A stretch of DNA of 64,000 nt from Flammeovirga yaeyamensis. Lineage in GTDB: Bacteria; Bacteroidota; Bacteroidia; Cytophagales; Flammeovirgaceae. Of this stretch, positions 18,134 through 26,238 are shown piece after piece. The first letter of the stretch is position 1. Every line of letters starts with the position of its first letter. Location: assembly GCF_018736045.1 (NCBI RefSeq), contig NZ_CP076132.1, forward strand, positions 1,101,501 through 1,165,500. The letters are read 5' to 3'. The position numbers were made by a program, and so were the translations under genes. The notes under the pieces are model-generated. The model was not told the origin of the DNA. It made no database searches and saw only the letters and a program-made list of their open reading frames with translations.

Positions 18134-18787
18134 ATGTCTAATTGGTACGAAGAAATCAGTAGCAAAACGGATTCTATCTTAGAAGAAATCAAGAATCATT
18201 CATTTATAAAAGAATTAATGACAGGGACACTTCCGAAAGAAGTATTCTATTTTTATATCAATCAGGACACCATTTATTTATCTGAGTACAAAAAGATTTT
18301 GGCTCAAGTAGGTATAAAGTGTGATGACGAAAACGAAACTCAGTTCTTTTTAGGATCTGCAACAGGAATTATAAATGTAGAAGATGCATTGCATCAGAAC
18401 TTTTTAAAAGATCAAGAAACGACGAAAGAGGCTTCGGTAACTTGCGAGTTATACATTAGTTATTTGTCGCGTATAGTGCATACCAAATCGGTAGAAGAAG
18501 GGTTGGCAGCAGTGCTTCCTTGTTTTACTATTTACAAAGATGTGGGAGATTATATATTGGCCAATCAGAGTAATAAGGGAGATAATCCATATCAGGATTG
18601 GATCAATACCTATGGTGGAGAAGCGTTTGCGAATTCAGTAAAAAAAGCCATTGATATTACGAATAAGTATGCAAGTAATGCATCTCCAGAAAGATTAGAG
18701 AAAATGAATGAGGCTTTTGAAAAGGCATCGAAGTTAGAGTGGATGTTTTGGGATAGCGCCTATAATAAAGAAGCATGGAAAATATAA
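18134..18787 (+). CDS. tenA: TenA family protein (aminopyrimidine aminohydrolase)
   Basis: Thiamin salvage enzyme that hydrolyses aminopyrimidine breakdown products of thiamin to hydroxymethylpyrimidine. From the ATG at 18134 it has 217 residues. The catalytic cysteine (Cys130 in VLPCFTIY) and the C-terminal glutamate (Glu202 in KLEWMFWDSAY) are both present, so the enzyme should be active. It overlaps the thiD gene by 13 bases, and ThiD would phosphorylate the product, a sensible salvage pair. I looked for a TPP riboswitch in the 107 bases upstream and found none of its conserved segments. Confidence 0.88.
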   Translation: MSNWYEEISSKTDSILEEIKNHSFIKELMTGTLPKEVFYFYINQDTIYLSEYKKILAQVGIKCDDENETQFFLGSATGIINVEDALHQNFLKDQETTKEASVTCELYISYLSRIVHTKSVEEGLAAVLPCFTIYKDVGDYILANQSNKGDNPYQDWINTYGGEAFANSVKKAIDITNKYASNASPERLEKMNEAFEKASKLEWMFWDSAYNKEAWKI

Positions 18788-19590
18788 AAACACCTTATCA
18801 GACGGTATTAACCATAGCAGGAAGTGATTCTGGAGGATGTGCGGGTATTCAAGCGGATATTAAAAGTATATCCGCTTGTGGAGCCTATGCTGCAAGTGTG
18901 ATTACGGCAACAACAGCTCAAAATACACAAGGCGTAACCGATATTCATGCAATTCCAGTGGATCATCTCGAAAAACAATTGGAAGCGGTATTTAGTGATA
19001 TTGAGTTTGATGCCATAAAAATCGGTATGCTTCATTCTTGTGAAGTGATCAATGCGATTGCATCAAAATTATCTACATACAAGGCTAAAAATATAGTACT
19101 TGATCCGGTGATGGTCGCTACCTCAGGTGATAAATTGATTACCGATGAAGCCATAGATTGTTTGAAGCAATTTTTGCCAAAAGCCACAGTGATCACTCCA
19201 AATAGAAAAGAGGCAGAAATATTAGTAGGTCATGCCATTGATAAAGACAATTGTGAGGTAACAGCTAGAGAAATTGGCACTCAGTTTAAAACTTCGGTAG
19301 TATTAAAAGGTGGTCATTTAGATCCAACGACCAACGATATGTTAGACATATTGTATGAGTATAAAACTGACCAACTTTTCGTTATCAAAAATCCTCTAAT
19401 AGATACGAACAATACTCACGGAACAGGTTGTAGTCTATCGTCGAGTATCGCTACTTTTTTAGGAAAGGGAGATCAACTAGAAGAAGCGGTAAGGAAAGCT
19501 TGTCAATATGTTAATCAGTCGATCGCTAAAGGAAAAGATAAAGCCTTAGGGAGAGGGAATGGACCGATTAATCATTTTGGATTGAAGTAA
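18775..19590 (+). CDS. thiD: bifunctional hydroxymethylpyrimidine kinase/phosphomethylpyrimidine kinase
   Basis: Phosphorylates hydroxymethylpyrimidine to HMP-P and then HMP-PP for thiamin synthesis. The 271-residue protein shows the ribokinase-fold marks of ThiD: GSDSGGCAGIQADIK near the N-terminus, ATTAQNTQGV, KIGMLHS, DPVMVATSGDKL, TPNRKEAE, VVLKGGH and the anion-hole motif NTHGTGCSLSS. It overlaps tenA by 13 bases, and a strong terminator closes the pair. Confidence 0.94.
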   Translation: MENIKTPYQTVLTIAGSDSGGCAGIQADIKSISACGAYAASVITATTAQNTQGVTDIHAIPVDHLEKQLEAVFSDIEFDAIKIGMLHSCEVINAIASKLSTYKAKNIVLDPVMVATSGDKLITDEAIDCLKQFLPKATVITPNRKEAEILVGHAIDKDNCEVTAREIGTQFKTSVVLKGGHLDPTTNDMLDILYEYKTDQLFVIKNPLIDTNNTHGTGCSLSSSIATFLGKGDQLEEAVRKACQYVNQSIAKGKDKALGRGNGPINHFGLK

Positions 19591-19599
19591 AAAACGAAT

Positions 19600-19639
19600 A
19601 ATTTGCCTTTGGGATGTGGTGTCTCAAGGGCAAATTTTT
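19600..19639 (+). terminator. intrinsic terminator of tenA-thiD
   Basis: A 15-base arm at 19600-19614 (AATTTGCCTTTGGGA) pairs with 19622-19636 (TCTCAAGGGCAAATT) with two wobbles, followed by T residues. Confidence 0.85.
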
Positions 19640-19644
19640 AAACT

Positions 19645-20145
19645 ATGACTAAACTTTTTAAACAACTCACCTTTCTATTCTTCATCACAATCTCTTGTTC
19701 ACAAATTGAAGAAACAAATGAAGATAGTAATTCAAGTAGCAAGAGTATTGAATCAAAAAATCAATTTCAAAAAATTGATGAGAGATTTGATTGTTACAAT
19801 GGATCACAATTAGAATTGAATATTTGTTCCCTCAAAGAGTTCGAATATTATGATAGTCTAATGAATAAGGTATACAATGAGTTAATAGTGAAATTAGATC
19901 ATCAATCAGACATAGTTTCTCATTATGAAAATAAAAAAGAGTACAATGAACTTAAAAGTTATAAGCTTGCGATAATTGAATCTCAGAAAAATTGGATGCT
20001 TCAGAGGGAGTTAAATGCTTTGATATTGTCTAAAAAATATTCAGGAGGTACTATTGAAGTGCTGGAAATGAATAAACAGAGAATTAGTGATACCCAGGAG
20101 AGGATTCAATTTTTAGAAACATTGTATGAGTATGAAATAGAGTGA
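19645..20145 (+). CDS. lipoprotein with LprI/DUF1311-like domain
   Basis: A 166-residue lipoprotein with a lipobox in the signal sequence (ITISC, Cys18), then a Ser-rich linker and a helical domain. The pattern of a cysteine pair (DCYNG and LNICSLKE), followed by YDSLMNKVYNELI and LKSYKLAIIESQKNWMLQRE, is that of the DUF1311/LprI N-terminal domain, some members of which inhibit lysozyme. The inhibitor role is known for a few relatives only. Its start lies six bases after the thiD terminator's T-run, so it is probably transcribed separately. Confidence 0.75.
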   Translation: MTKLFKQLTFLFFITISCSQIEETNEDSNSSSKSIESKNQFQKIDERFDCYNGSQLELNICSLKEFEYYDSLMNKVYNELIVKLDHQSDIVSHYENKKEYNELKSYKLAIIESQKNWMLQRELNALILSKKYSGGTIEVLEMNKQRISDTQERIQFLETLYEYEIE

Positions 20146-20217
20146 AAATTAAACAGGATTTGTATACTTTTATAACTGTATAATTCTTTAAAGATTAAAT
20201 TAAAGCAAACCAACTTC

Positions 20218-21750
20218 ATGAAAAACATTTACATACTATTATTCTTATTCTTCATCATTTCGTGTGGAGAAAAAAATAAACAAGAAACCACAACTAAACA
20301 AAAAACTGTAGAAATTAAAGAGGTAAAAGAAAAACCAACTTCTAGTCAACCATCGGAGAAAAATGAAGTAAGCCATGATCTGTTGATTGATGAGTTGTCT
20401 CTTTCAAAACTTACAAAAATTGATAGTAATTTCACTTCAGTACCCTTTTATGTAACACTAAATTCAGGTAAGTTATTTATTGTTTCGAACTGTAAAAGAG
20501 ATGTAGAATATAATTTTTTTGACGGTAATTATAAATACGGGATTGCCAACGATTCATTGGATATTATTCTACCAATTACTTTTGATAAAATCTATACTCC
20601 GAATGTAACCATGTTGAATTGTTTTGAAATCAAAAATGATGATCAAGTTGGTTTATTTGATTACACAATTAATAAAGTCGTGTCACCTCAGTTTGATTTT
20701 ATACTACCATCAGGATCTACAGCATCAAAAGTAGCCTATGGGTATAATTCTAAGGGATGGTTTAAGATTGAGCAAGGTGAATTTGATAAAAGTCCAGAAT
20801 TGTTGGTAGGGTTTGATCCAAGTGAAATCATTGCTCAACTTAAATTCGACGCAGAAGAAACCATCGATAATTCTTTAGTAAAAAATTATTACACTTTTGA
20901 AGAAAATGATGCGAATGAAGGAAATGCAGTCTTAGTACTTCCCTCTTTTGCCGAGTATTTAAAACTGACTGACTCAAATGAATATGATGATTTTATAGCC
21001 TCTAGTGAATTAATGGATTTTGGTACCGAACATGTAGGGTATAATTTCCATACCATGAAAAAAGTAGCTAAGAATGTATTTACTTTCTTTACCACAGTAC
21101 AAGAGGCAGGATTAGATGCTAGAGGATATGCAAATAAAGCAGAGAACCTAGTTACTTACAATACTCAAAGTGGTGCTTTCAATAAAGTAAAATTAGATGA
21201 ATTAACTGAATATGATTATTTCTGTACCCAATCTGATTACAGATTAATAAATGATTCTATTGCTCAAAGTCTCCAAAATCAGTATGAAGGGGAATTATAC
21301 AATTGGGAAACTAAATACGAGTTTTATAAAATTGATAAGGAAGGAAATATCATTTCATTAAAATCAAATAGATATTTTGACTTCACTAAATTTATCTTCA
21401 TTGATGAAAGTTATTTTGAAGGTTGTTATGGATCTTATGTAAAAGATTATGATTATAAAAATGATAAGGAAGGGAATGTTTGGGTTAGAGATCATTTAAC
21501 TATAGAAGACCTTGATATCATGAGGAATGAAATATTTGCCGAATACGGTTATTCTTTCAAATCAGAAAAATGGAAAAATCACTTCTCGAAATATAAATGG
21601 TATCAACCACAATTTGATAATGTCGATGATCAGCTCACTGAAATGGATAAACATAACATTAAAATTATTTTAGAAGTGAAGGAGAAGATGAAGGGAAAAG
21701 AAGAAGAGTTTACCAATTTAAGGAGAGTGATGTATGTGGCAGCTGGCTAG
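20218..21750 (+). CDS. hypothetical lipoprotein with WG-repeat-like segment
   Basis: A 510-residue protein with a signal peptide and lipobox (FIISC, Cys16), followed by a Lys/Glu/Thr-rich linker. Residues about 95-175 carry repeats of the WG/KWG type (KYGIANDSLDIILPITFDKI, then QVGLFDYTINKVVSPQFDFI), which form small beta-hairpin units. The rest is rich in Asp, Tyr and Lys without a recognised domain. The downstream DUF2306 gene overlaps its 3' end by 17 bases. Probably a surface or periplasmic protein of unknown function. Confidence 0.65.
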   Translation: MKNIYILLFLFFIISCGEKNKQETTTKQKTVEIKEVKEKPTSSQPSEKNEVSHDLLIDELSLSKLTKIDSNFTSVPFYVTLNSGKLFIVSNCKRDVEYNFFDGNYKYGIANDSLDIILPITFDKIYTPNVTMLNCFEIKNDDQVGLFDYTINKVVSPQFDFILPSGSTASKVAYGYNSKGWFKIEQGEFDKSPELLVGFDPSEIIAQLKFDAEETIDNSLVKNYYTFEENDANEGNAVLVLPSFAEYLKLTDSNEYDDFIASSELMDFGTEHVGYNFHTMKKVAKNVFTFFTTVQEAGLDARGYANKAENLVTYNTQSGAFNKVKLDELTEYDYFCTQSDYRLINDSIAQSLQNQYEGELYNWETKYEFYKIDKEGNIISLKSNRYFDFTKFIFIDESYFEGCYGSYVKDYDYKNDKEGNVWVRDHLTIEDLDIMRNEIFAEYGYSFKSEKWKNHFSKYKWYQPQFDNVDDQLTEMDKHNIKIILEVKEKMKGKEEEFTNLRRVMYVAAG

Positions 21751-22357
21751 AAAATCATACTTTTTATTCGCTCTAATAGTCACTATTGGGGTAATAGGGT
21801 TTTCGTTGAAATATTTCACACCCAACTTTCAAAAAGGTTTCTTGATAGGGAAAGAAGATATATTCTCCTATTATCAATTTGCTCTTTATACACATATCGT
21901 ATTTGCTCCAATCACTATATTATGTGCTTTATATCAAATGGTTTTCACAAAAAGTAAATTTCATTTGATAACAGGAAAAGTATATGTTTTCACCGTTTTA
22001 TTTTTAGCTGCACCAAGTGGTTTAATCATGTCGTTTTATGCCATCGGAGGATTAACAGGAATAATACTATTTAGCACACTATCAATTCTCTGGTTCTTTT
22101 ATACCTTGAAATCTTATGTCAGCATTCGAAATAACGACATAGTATCACATAAAAAATGGGCAATAGGAAGTTTCATATTGGCCAATTCAGCCATCCTATT
22201 AAGAGTAAATAATCTCATATTACATTACATAGATCACACCGAACCCGTATCAAATTATCTAATCGCTGGATTCTTATCATGGGTGCCTTTTTTGATTATT
22301 CATGAAATATTAGCCAACATCAAAAAGAGTCATTACTTCAAAAACTTAGTTCCTTAG
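21734..22357 (+). CDS. DUF2306-like membrane protein
   Basis: A 207-residue polytopic membrane protein with about six helices. The pattern YTHIVFAPITILCALYQMV, then KFHLITGKVYVFTVL and a later HKKWAIGSFILANSAILLRV is typical of DUF2306 proteins, in which conserved histidines face the membrane. No biochemical role is established for the family to my knowledge. It overlaps the preceding lipoprotein gene by 17 bases. Its final codons and stop (N-L-V-P-stop) are made of the CTTAGTTC tandem repeat that begins at 22345, so the native C-terminus may have been altered by that repeat. Confidence 0.75.
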   Translation: MWQLARKSYFLFALIVTIGVIGFSLKYFTPNFQKGFLIGKEDIFSYYQFALYTHIVFAPITILCALYQMVFTKSKFHLITGKVYVFTVLFLAAPSGLIMSFYAIGGLTGIILFSTLSILWFFYTLKSYVSIRNNDIVSHKKWAIGSFILANSAILLRVNNLILHYIDHTEPVSNYLIAGFLSWVPFLIIHEILANIKKSHYFKNLVP

Positions 22358-22437
22358 TTCCTTAGTTCCTTAGTTTCTTAGTTAAAACGAGCGTCAACTT
22401 TGCTACCTGCTACCTGCTACCTGCTACCTGCTACCTG
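22345..22437. repeat. composite low-complexity repeat between convergent genes
   Basis: Three perfect and two variant copies of CTTAGTTC (22345-22384) are followed by the core AAAACGAGCGTCAACTT (about 22384-22400) and five copies of GCTACCT (22402-22436). The octamer is the reverse complement of the GAACTAAG array at 28982-29013, and the core is shared with the elements at 5491, 28966 and 39464. Stop codons of both flanking genes lie inside the arrays. Confidence 0.8.
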
Positions 22438-23681
22438 CTCTTCCACCAAGACGCCAACGTCGAACCCGTAATATTCATAATCGACCCAAACACTGCTGGA
22501 GCCAAACCAAGCGTTGCTAATTTTCCCATTTGATGTGCTAAACCAGAAGCCAATCCACCGTTTTGCATACCTACTTCAAAAGCGATGGTACGACAATCTT
22601 TTTCGTTTAAACGGAGCAGTTTACTCATTGAGTAACCAAGCACATAGCCAAGAGTGTTGTGTAGGAAACATGCGAGAATTAAGAAGAAACCGACATTCAT
22701 CAGATGTTCTCTACCTGCAGCGATGATAACGATAATAATGACAGCAATTCCGATCAAAGAAACATTGGTGAGGGCATTATTAATAATGTCCTTTCTTTCT
22801 CCCCAAATTCTAACAAAAACAAGAGCAAGTAGGATGGGAGCAATCACAAAGATGAGGGTATCTAAAAGTGTACCGTATAGAAAATCGTGAAGCTGATGAT
22901 CAGAATGGAAAGTATTGAGGAAAACCTTCAATAAGACAATTCCGATATAGGCAATTAATTGATATATCTTTGATTTAAAATCTTTATGATCAAAAGCGAT
23001 GAGGTTGAAGATGAGTCCGGCGCAGATAGGCAAAATCACCATATTGAAAATATCTGCCATCATATTGACAAAATCGATCACAACCATTTCTGAAGCGAAA
23101 ATTTTCATCATCAGAGGGGTCATGATAGGAGATAATAATGTTGCAAATGCCGTTAAAGTGACTGATAAAGCAAGATTTGCTTTAGAAATGAAGGCCATCA
23201 CATTAGATGCTAATCCACTTGGTGATGAGCCAATAAGGATAATACCAGCGGCTACTTCTGAGGGAAATTGAAATAGATAAGCCAGAGAGAACCCAACGAT
23301 GGGCATTATTGTAAACTGACAAACCACTCCAATGATCACTCCTTTAGGCATTTTCAAAACACCAGAAAAGTCTTTCAAACTCATCTGAGACCCCATTCCA
23401 AACATGATAATTTGAATTAAAGGGACGATTAATCTTTTTGTATTGAACTCGCCTATATTAGTGAAATACTGAGGATATGCCAACGAGGCAATCACTCCAC
23501 TTAATATCCAAAATGAAAACGAAAAGCCTCCAAAACGCTTGGATTGCTTAGTGCCTACGGCCATTATTGCGATGCCACCTATTAATAATAGTGCTGCTTG
23601 ATCTATAAATTCGGTAAATGAATATAACAGAATTGCTCCTGCTATAGATAAAATTGAAGTTGCAGTAAAGTATTTATTCAT
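22431..23681 (-). CDS. bile acid:sodium symporter (BASS) family transporter
   Basis: Sodium-coupled organic anion transporter of the inner membrane, 416 residues and about ten helices. The family pattern is visible in LIQIIMFGMGSQMSL, CQFTIMPIVGFSLA, the crossover motif GSSPSGLASNVMAFISKANLALSV and the second one around EVGMQNGGLASGLA. The conserved acidic and polar residues near the sodium sites are kept. Substrate unknown; BASS proteins carry bile acids, pyruvate, pantoate or other carboxylates. The last codons (S-R-stop) come from the GCTACCT repeat. It is transcribed divergently from the GNAT-like/XRE pair. Confidence 0.88.
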   Translation of the reverse strand: MNKYFTATSILSIAGAILLYSFTEFIDQAALLLIGGIAIMAVGTKQSKRFGGFSFSFWILSGVIASLAYPQYFTNIGEFNTKRLIVPLIQIIMFGMGSQMSLKDFSGVLKMPKGVIIGVVCQFTIMPIVGFSLAYLFQFPSEVAAGIILIGSSPSGLASNVMAFISKANLALSVTLTAFATLLSPIMTPLMMKIFASEMVVIDFVNMMADIFNMVILPICAGLIFNLIAFDHKDFKSKIYQLIAYIGIVLLKVFLNTFHSDHQLHDFLYGTLLDTLIFVIAPILLALVFVRIWGERKDIINNALTNVSLIGIAVIIIVIIAAGREHLMNVGFFLILACFLHNTLGYVLGYSMSKLLRLNEKDCRTIAFEVGMQNGGLASGLAHQMGKLATLGLAPAVFGSIMNITGSTLASWWKSR

Positions 23682-23881
23682 TTCAAAAAGTGTTGTTGAA
23701 GTAGTAGTGTAAATATAATTAAGTTTTTGGTATTTTGGTTGACCAATTTAATGTTTGTGATTGATTTTTGTATTTTTTAATTTCAATTGACTAAAGTTGA
23801 ATTTAATATTGAAACTATACTTTGTGATCGTATATTGATATATTATTTTCAATAAATTATATAAAAATGATAACTTTTTAG

Positions 23882-23889
23882 TATTTTTG
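23882..23889 (+). promoter_or_regulatory. putative -7 element of the GNAT-like/XRE pair
   Basis: TATTTTTG matches TAnnTTTG and ends five bases before the ATG at 23895, so the transcript would be leaderless or nearly so. No -33 TTG was found at the usual spacing. Confidence 0.4.
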
Positions 23890-23894
23890 CTTAA

Positions 23895-24380
23895 ATGATT
23901 TATATTTTAGATAAACTGAATAAACAATTAATACCCTCAGAAATTCAGTCTCTTAATGCTCATAATATTCCACTTAAAAAAGATGGTTGGAATTTTAATT
24001 GGAAGGATTTATCAAAAATTGGAAAGGTCTTTATTCTTAAGGTAAAAGATGAATCAATCTCTAAAATAGAGGGAGCTATTTGTTTGCGAATTGAAAACAA
24101 AATGTTAATCATGGAAGCTCTTGAAATCGCACCTGAAAATATCGGAAAAGTGAATAAAAGATATGATTATGTTGCTGGATGTTTGATAGCTTTTGCTTGT
24201 AGAGAAAGTTTTAAGATCGAAGGTGATTACAAAGGGTTTCTAACCTTTACTTCTAAGACGAAGCTTATTCATTGGTATATGAGTAGGTATGGTGCTGAGG
24301 TAGCTTTAGGCAATAGAATGTTTATAGATTGGGAGGCTGGGGAAAAATTAATTAAAGAATACTTAAAAAGATCTAAATAA
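23895..24380 (+). CDS. GNAT-like protein, possible toxin or modifier of a two-gene module
   Basis: A 161-residue soluble protein. The central and C-terminal parts (MEALEIAPEN, then YDYVAGCLIAFACRES, then GFLTFTSKTKLIHWYMSRYGAE) follow the strand-helix order of a GNAT acetyltransferase core. The acetyl-CoA P-loop position normally filled by RxxGxG/A reads KRYDYVAG and is therefore degenerate. The XRE-type regulator gene starts one base after its stop, an arrangement common for toxin-antitoxin pairs. A toxin role is inferred from gene order only; it could instead be a specialised acetyltransferase controlled by the partner. Confidence 0.55.
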   Translation: MIYILDKLNKQLIPSEIQSLNAHNIPLKKDGWNFNWKDLSKIGKVFILKVKDESISKIEGAICLRIENKMLIMEALEIAPENIGKVNKRYDYVAGCLIAFACRESFKIEGDYKGFLTFTSKTKLIHWYMSRYGAEVALGNRMFIDWEAGEKLIKEYLKRSK

Positions 24381-24381
24381 T

Positions 24382-24870
24382 ATGAAAAAGAAAATAGAAG
24401 AACCTAATGAAAGCACACTAACTCAATCAATGGATGTTGGAACAGAGGGGTTTAATGAGTTTCAAGCGATTTTACTCAAAAAGGCTCAGGCTAGAAATAG
24501 TGAACAAAGAATGAATATTGAATTACTCAATATTAAATACCAAATGGAAGACTATCTAGCATCTAATGATAATGATATAATACCTGTGGGTAACTTTCTG
24601 AAAATCATTTTGAAAACCTTGAAAATCAAGCAAAAACAATTTGCAGAATATGTTGGATTAAAACCTTCGAATCTAAGTAAATTAATAAGTGGTGAACGTC
24701 CAGTAAACTATGACTTAGCACTAATTTTTGGCAAAATTTTTAATCATAGCCCTATGTTATGGATTGAAATACAAGCCAAAAACGAACTAGAGAAACTTAG
24801 AAGAACATCTCAAAACAAATATTCATCATATTCAATTAACGATCTAGTTGAATACAAAAAAGTGATTTAA
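24382..24870 (+). CDS. XRE-family helix-turn-helix protein, HigA-like antitoxin candidate
   Basis: A 162-residue protein whose residues about 70-130 form an XRE helix-turn-helix (LKIKQKQFAEYVGLKPSNLS, then KLISGERPVNYDLALIFGKIF), followed by HSPMLWIEIQAKNELEKLR, a segment typical of HigA/VapI antitoxins. The first 65 residues are polar and probably bind the partner. It lies one base downstream of the GNAT-like gene. In TA systems this protein usually represses its own operon; no clear operator repeat was identified in the AT-rich upstream region. Confidence 0.8.
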   Translation: MKKKIEEPNESTLTQSMDVGTEGFNEFQAILLKKAQARNSEQRMNIELLNIKYQMEDYLASNDNDIIPVGNFLKIILKTLKIKQKQFAEYVGLKPSNLSKLISGERPVNYDLALIFGKIFNHSPMLWIEIQAKNELEKLRRTSQNKYSSYSINDLVEYKKVI

Positions 24871-24883
24871 GGTATATCCTCTT

Positions 24884-24921
24884 AAATAAAAAAGGTCCGA
24901 GCACAAAAAGTACCCGAACCT
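24884..24921 (-). terminator. intrinsic terminator of the aldehyde dehydrogenase-kinase-enolase operon
   Basis: On the minus strand AGGTTCGGGTAC (24921-24910) pairs with GTGCTCGGACCT (24904-24893) through several wobbles, then a T-rich tract follows. Low-complexity AAGTAAGAAGTAA-type sequence lies between it and the enolase stop codon. Confidence 0.7.
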
Positions 24922-24942
24922 CTTACCTTTTACTTCTTACTT

Positions 24943-26238
24943 TTAAACCGTTTCTTTAGCAAAAATTCTATCATAAATCTTACCACCAATAAACGCTGCT
25001 TTATCACCAAGTTTACGTTGGATTCTAAGATTTTCGTTCCATTTTACCATACGTTCACTTCTTGCAAAGGAACCTACTTTTAGCTGACCAGCATTGGTGG
25101 CAACAGCAAGATGAGATATGAATGCATCTTCTGTTTCGCCAGATCGAGCAGAAACTACCGGAAGCCAACCAGCATTTTGCGTCAGTTCAATCGCTTTAAG
25201 TGTCTCGGAAACCGAACCAATTTGATTCAGCTTGATAAGTACCGAATTGGCCAAACCTTTGTCGATTCCTTCTTTTATACGTTTGATGTTTGTAGTGAAT
25301 AAATCGTCACCAATAATCTGTACACGATCTCCGAATTCATCGGTGAATTTTTTCCAATAATCGAAGGCTGTATCTGCGAAAGGATCTTCGATAGATACAA
25401 TCGGATACTTTTCACACCAAAGCTTCATCATATCGTAGAATTCGTCTGGGGTGAGTTTTCTATCTTCTAATCGTAAGTGATAGTTTTCTCCATCGAACAA
25501 GTCGCTTGCGGCTATATCAAGTGATATGGCAACGTCTCTTCCTGCCTCGTAACCTGCTCTTTTGATAGCCTCCATAAACACCTCAAATGGTTCTTCATTA
25601 TCAATGTAATCTGGCCACCAGCCACCTTCATCAGCAATACCTACGCATTTCCCTTTTTCTTTCATCACCTCACCAGCAGCGTGATAGATATTGTGCGTCA
25701 TTTCAAGGGTTTCTTCATATGTTTTTGCACCAACAGCAATGACCAAGAAATCCTGAATATCAGTTGCCCAATCGGCGTGTGCCCCACCTCCTAAAATTTG
25801 AATTTCGTTAAGTGGAATCAGATAGCCTTTTCCATTACCTAAATACTCAAAAAGAGGAATGTTTTTCGCTTTAGCAGCTGCATAAGCCACAGCCATTGAT
25901 GTACCTAAAATGGCATTGGCTCCTAATCTCGATTTGTTTGGAGTGCCATCTAATGCAATCATTTTCTGATCGATTGCTTCTTGTTCGAAGACCGACTGAC
26001 CGATAATAGCATTGGCGATTTCTCCTCGAACATTTTCAATGGCTTTATAGACCGATTTACCTCTGAATTTTGATTTATCACCATCTCTCAACTCCCAAGC
26101 TTCGAACTGTCCAGTTGATGCACCCGAAGGCACCAATCCACGCCCAGTTGTTCCATCTTCTAAAGTGACTTCGACTTCTAGAGTTGGATACCCTCTAGAG
26201 TCGTATATCTGATAGGCATCTATGTGTTTAATATTCAT
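24943..26238 (-). CDS. enolase paralogue with substituted active-site residues
   Basis: Full-length enolase-superfamily protein of 431 residues. Metal ligands Asp241, Glu284 and Asp311, the general base Lys336 (LIKLNQIGS), Glu204 (DEGG), His154, Arg365, Ser366 and Lys387 are kept. Two conserved positions differ: the glutamate of the canonical DIQEF motif is Asp163 (DIQDF), and the histidine of canonical SHRSGETED is Ala364 (SARSGETED). These substitutions argue against ordinary 2-phosphoglycerate dehydratase kinetics and for a changed substrate. It is the last gene of an operon and overlaps the kinase gene by 11 bases. A separate glycolytic enolase is expected elsewhere in the genome. Confidence 0.85.
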   Translation of the reverse strand: MNIKHIDAYQIYDSRGYPTLEVEVTLEDGTTGRGLVPSGASTGQFEAWELRDGDKSKFRGKSVYKAIENVRGEIANAIIGQSVFEQEAIDQKMIALDGTPNKSRLGANAILGTSMAVAYAAAKAKNIPLFEYLGNGKGYLIPLNEIQILGGGAHADWATDIQDFLVIAVGAKTYEETLEMTHNIYHAAGEVMKEKGKCVGIADEGGWWPDYIDNEEPFEVFMEAIKRAGYEAGRDVAISLDIAASDLFDGENYHLRLEDRKLTPDEFYDMMKLWCEKYPIVSIEDPFADTAFDYWKKFTDEFGDRVQIIGDDLFTTNIKRIKEGIDKGLANSVLIKLNQIGSVSETLKAIELTQNAGWLPVVSARSGETEDAFISHLAVATNAGQLKVGSFARSERMVKWNENLRIQRKLGDKAAFIGGKIYDRIFAKETV

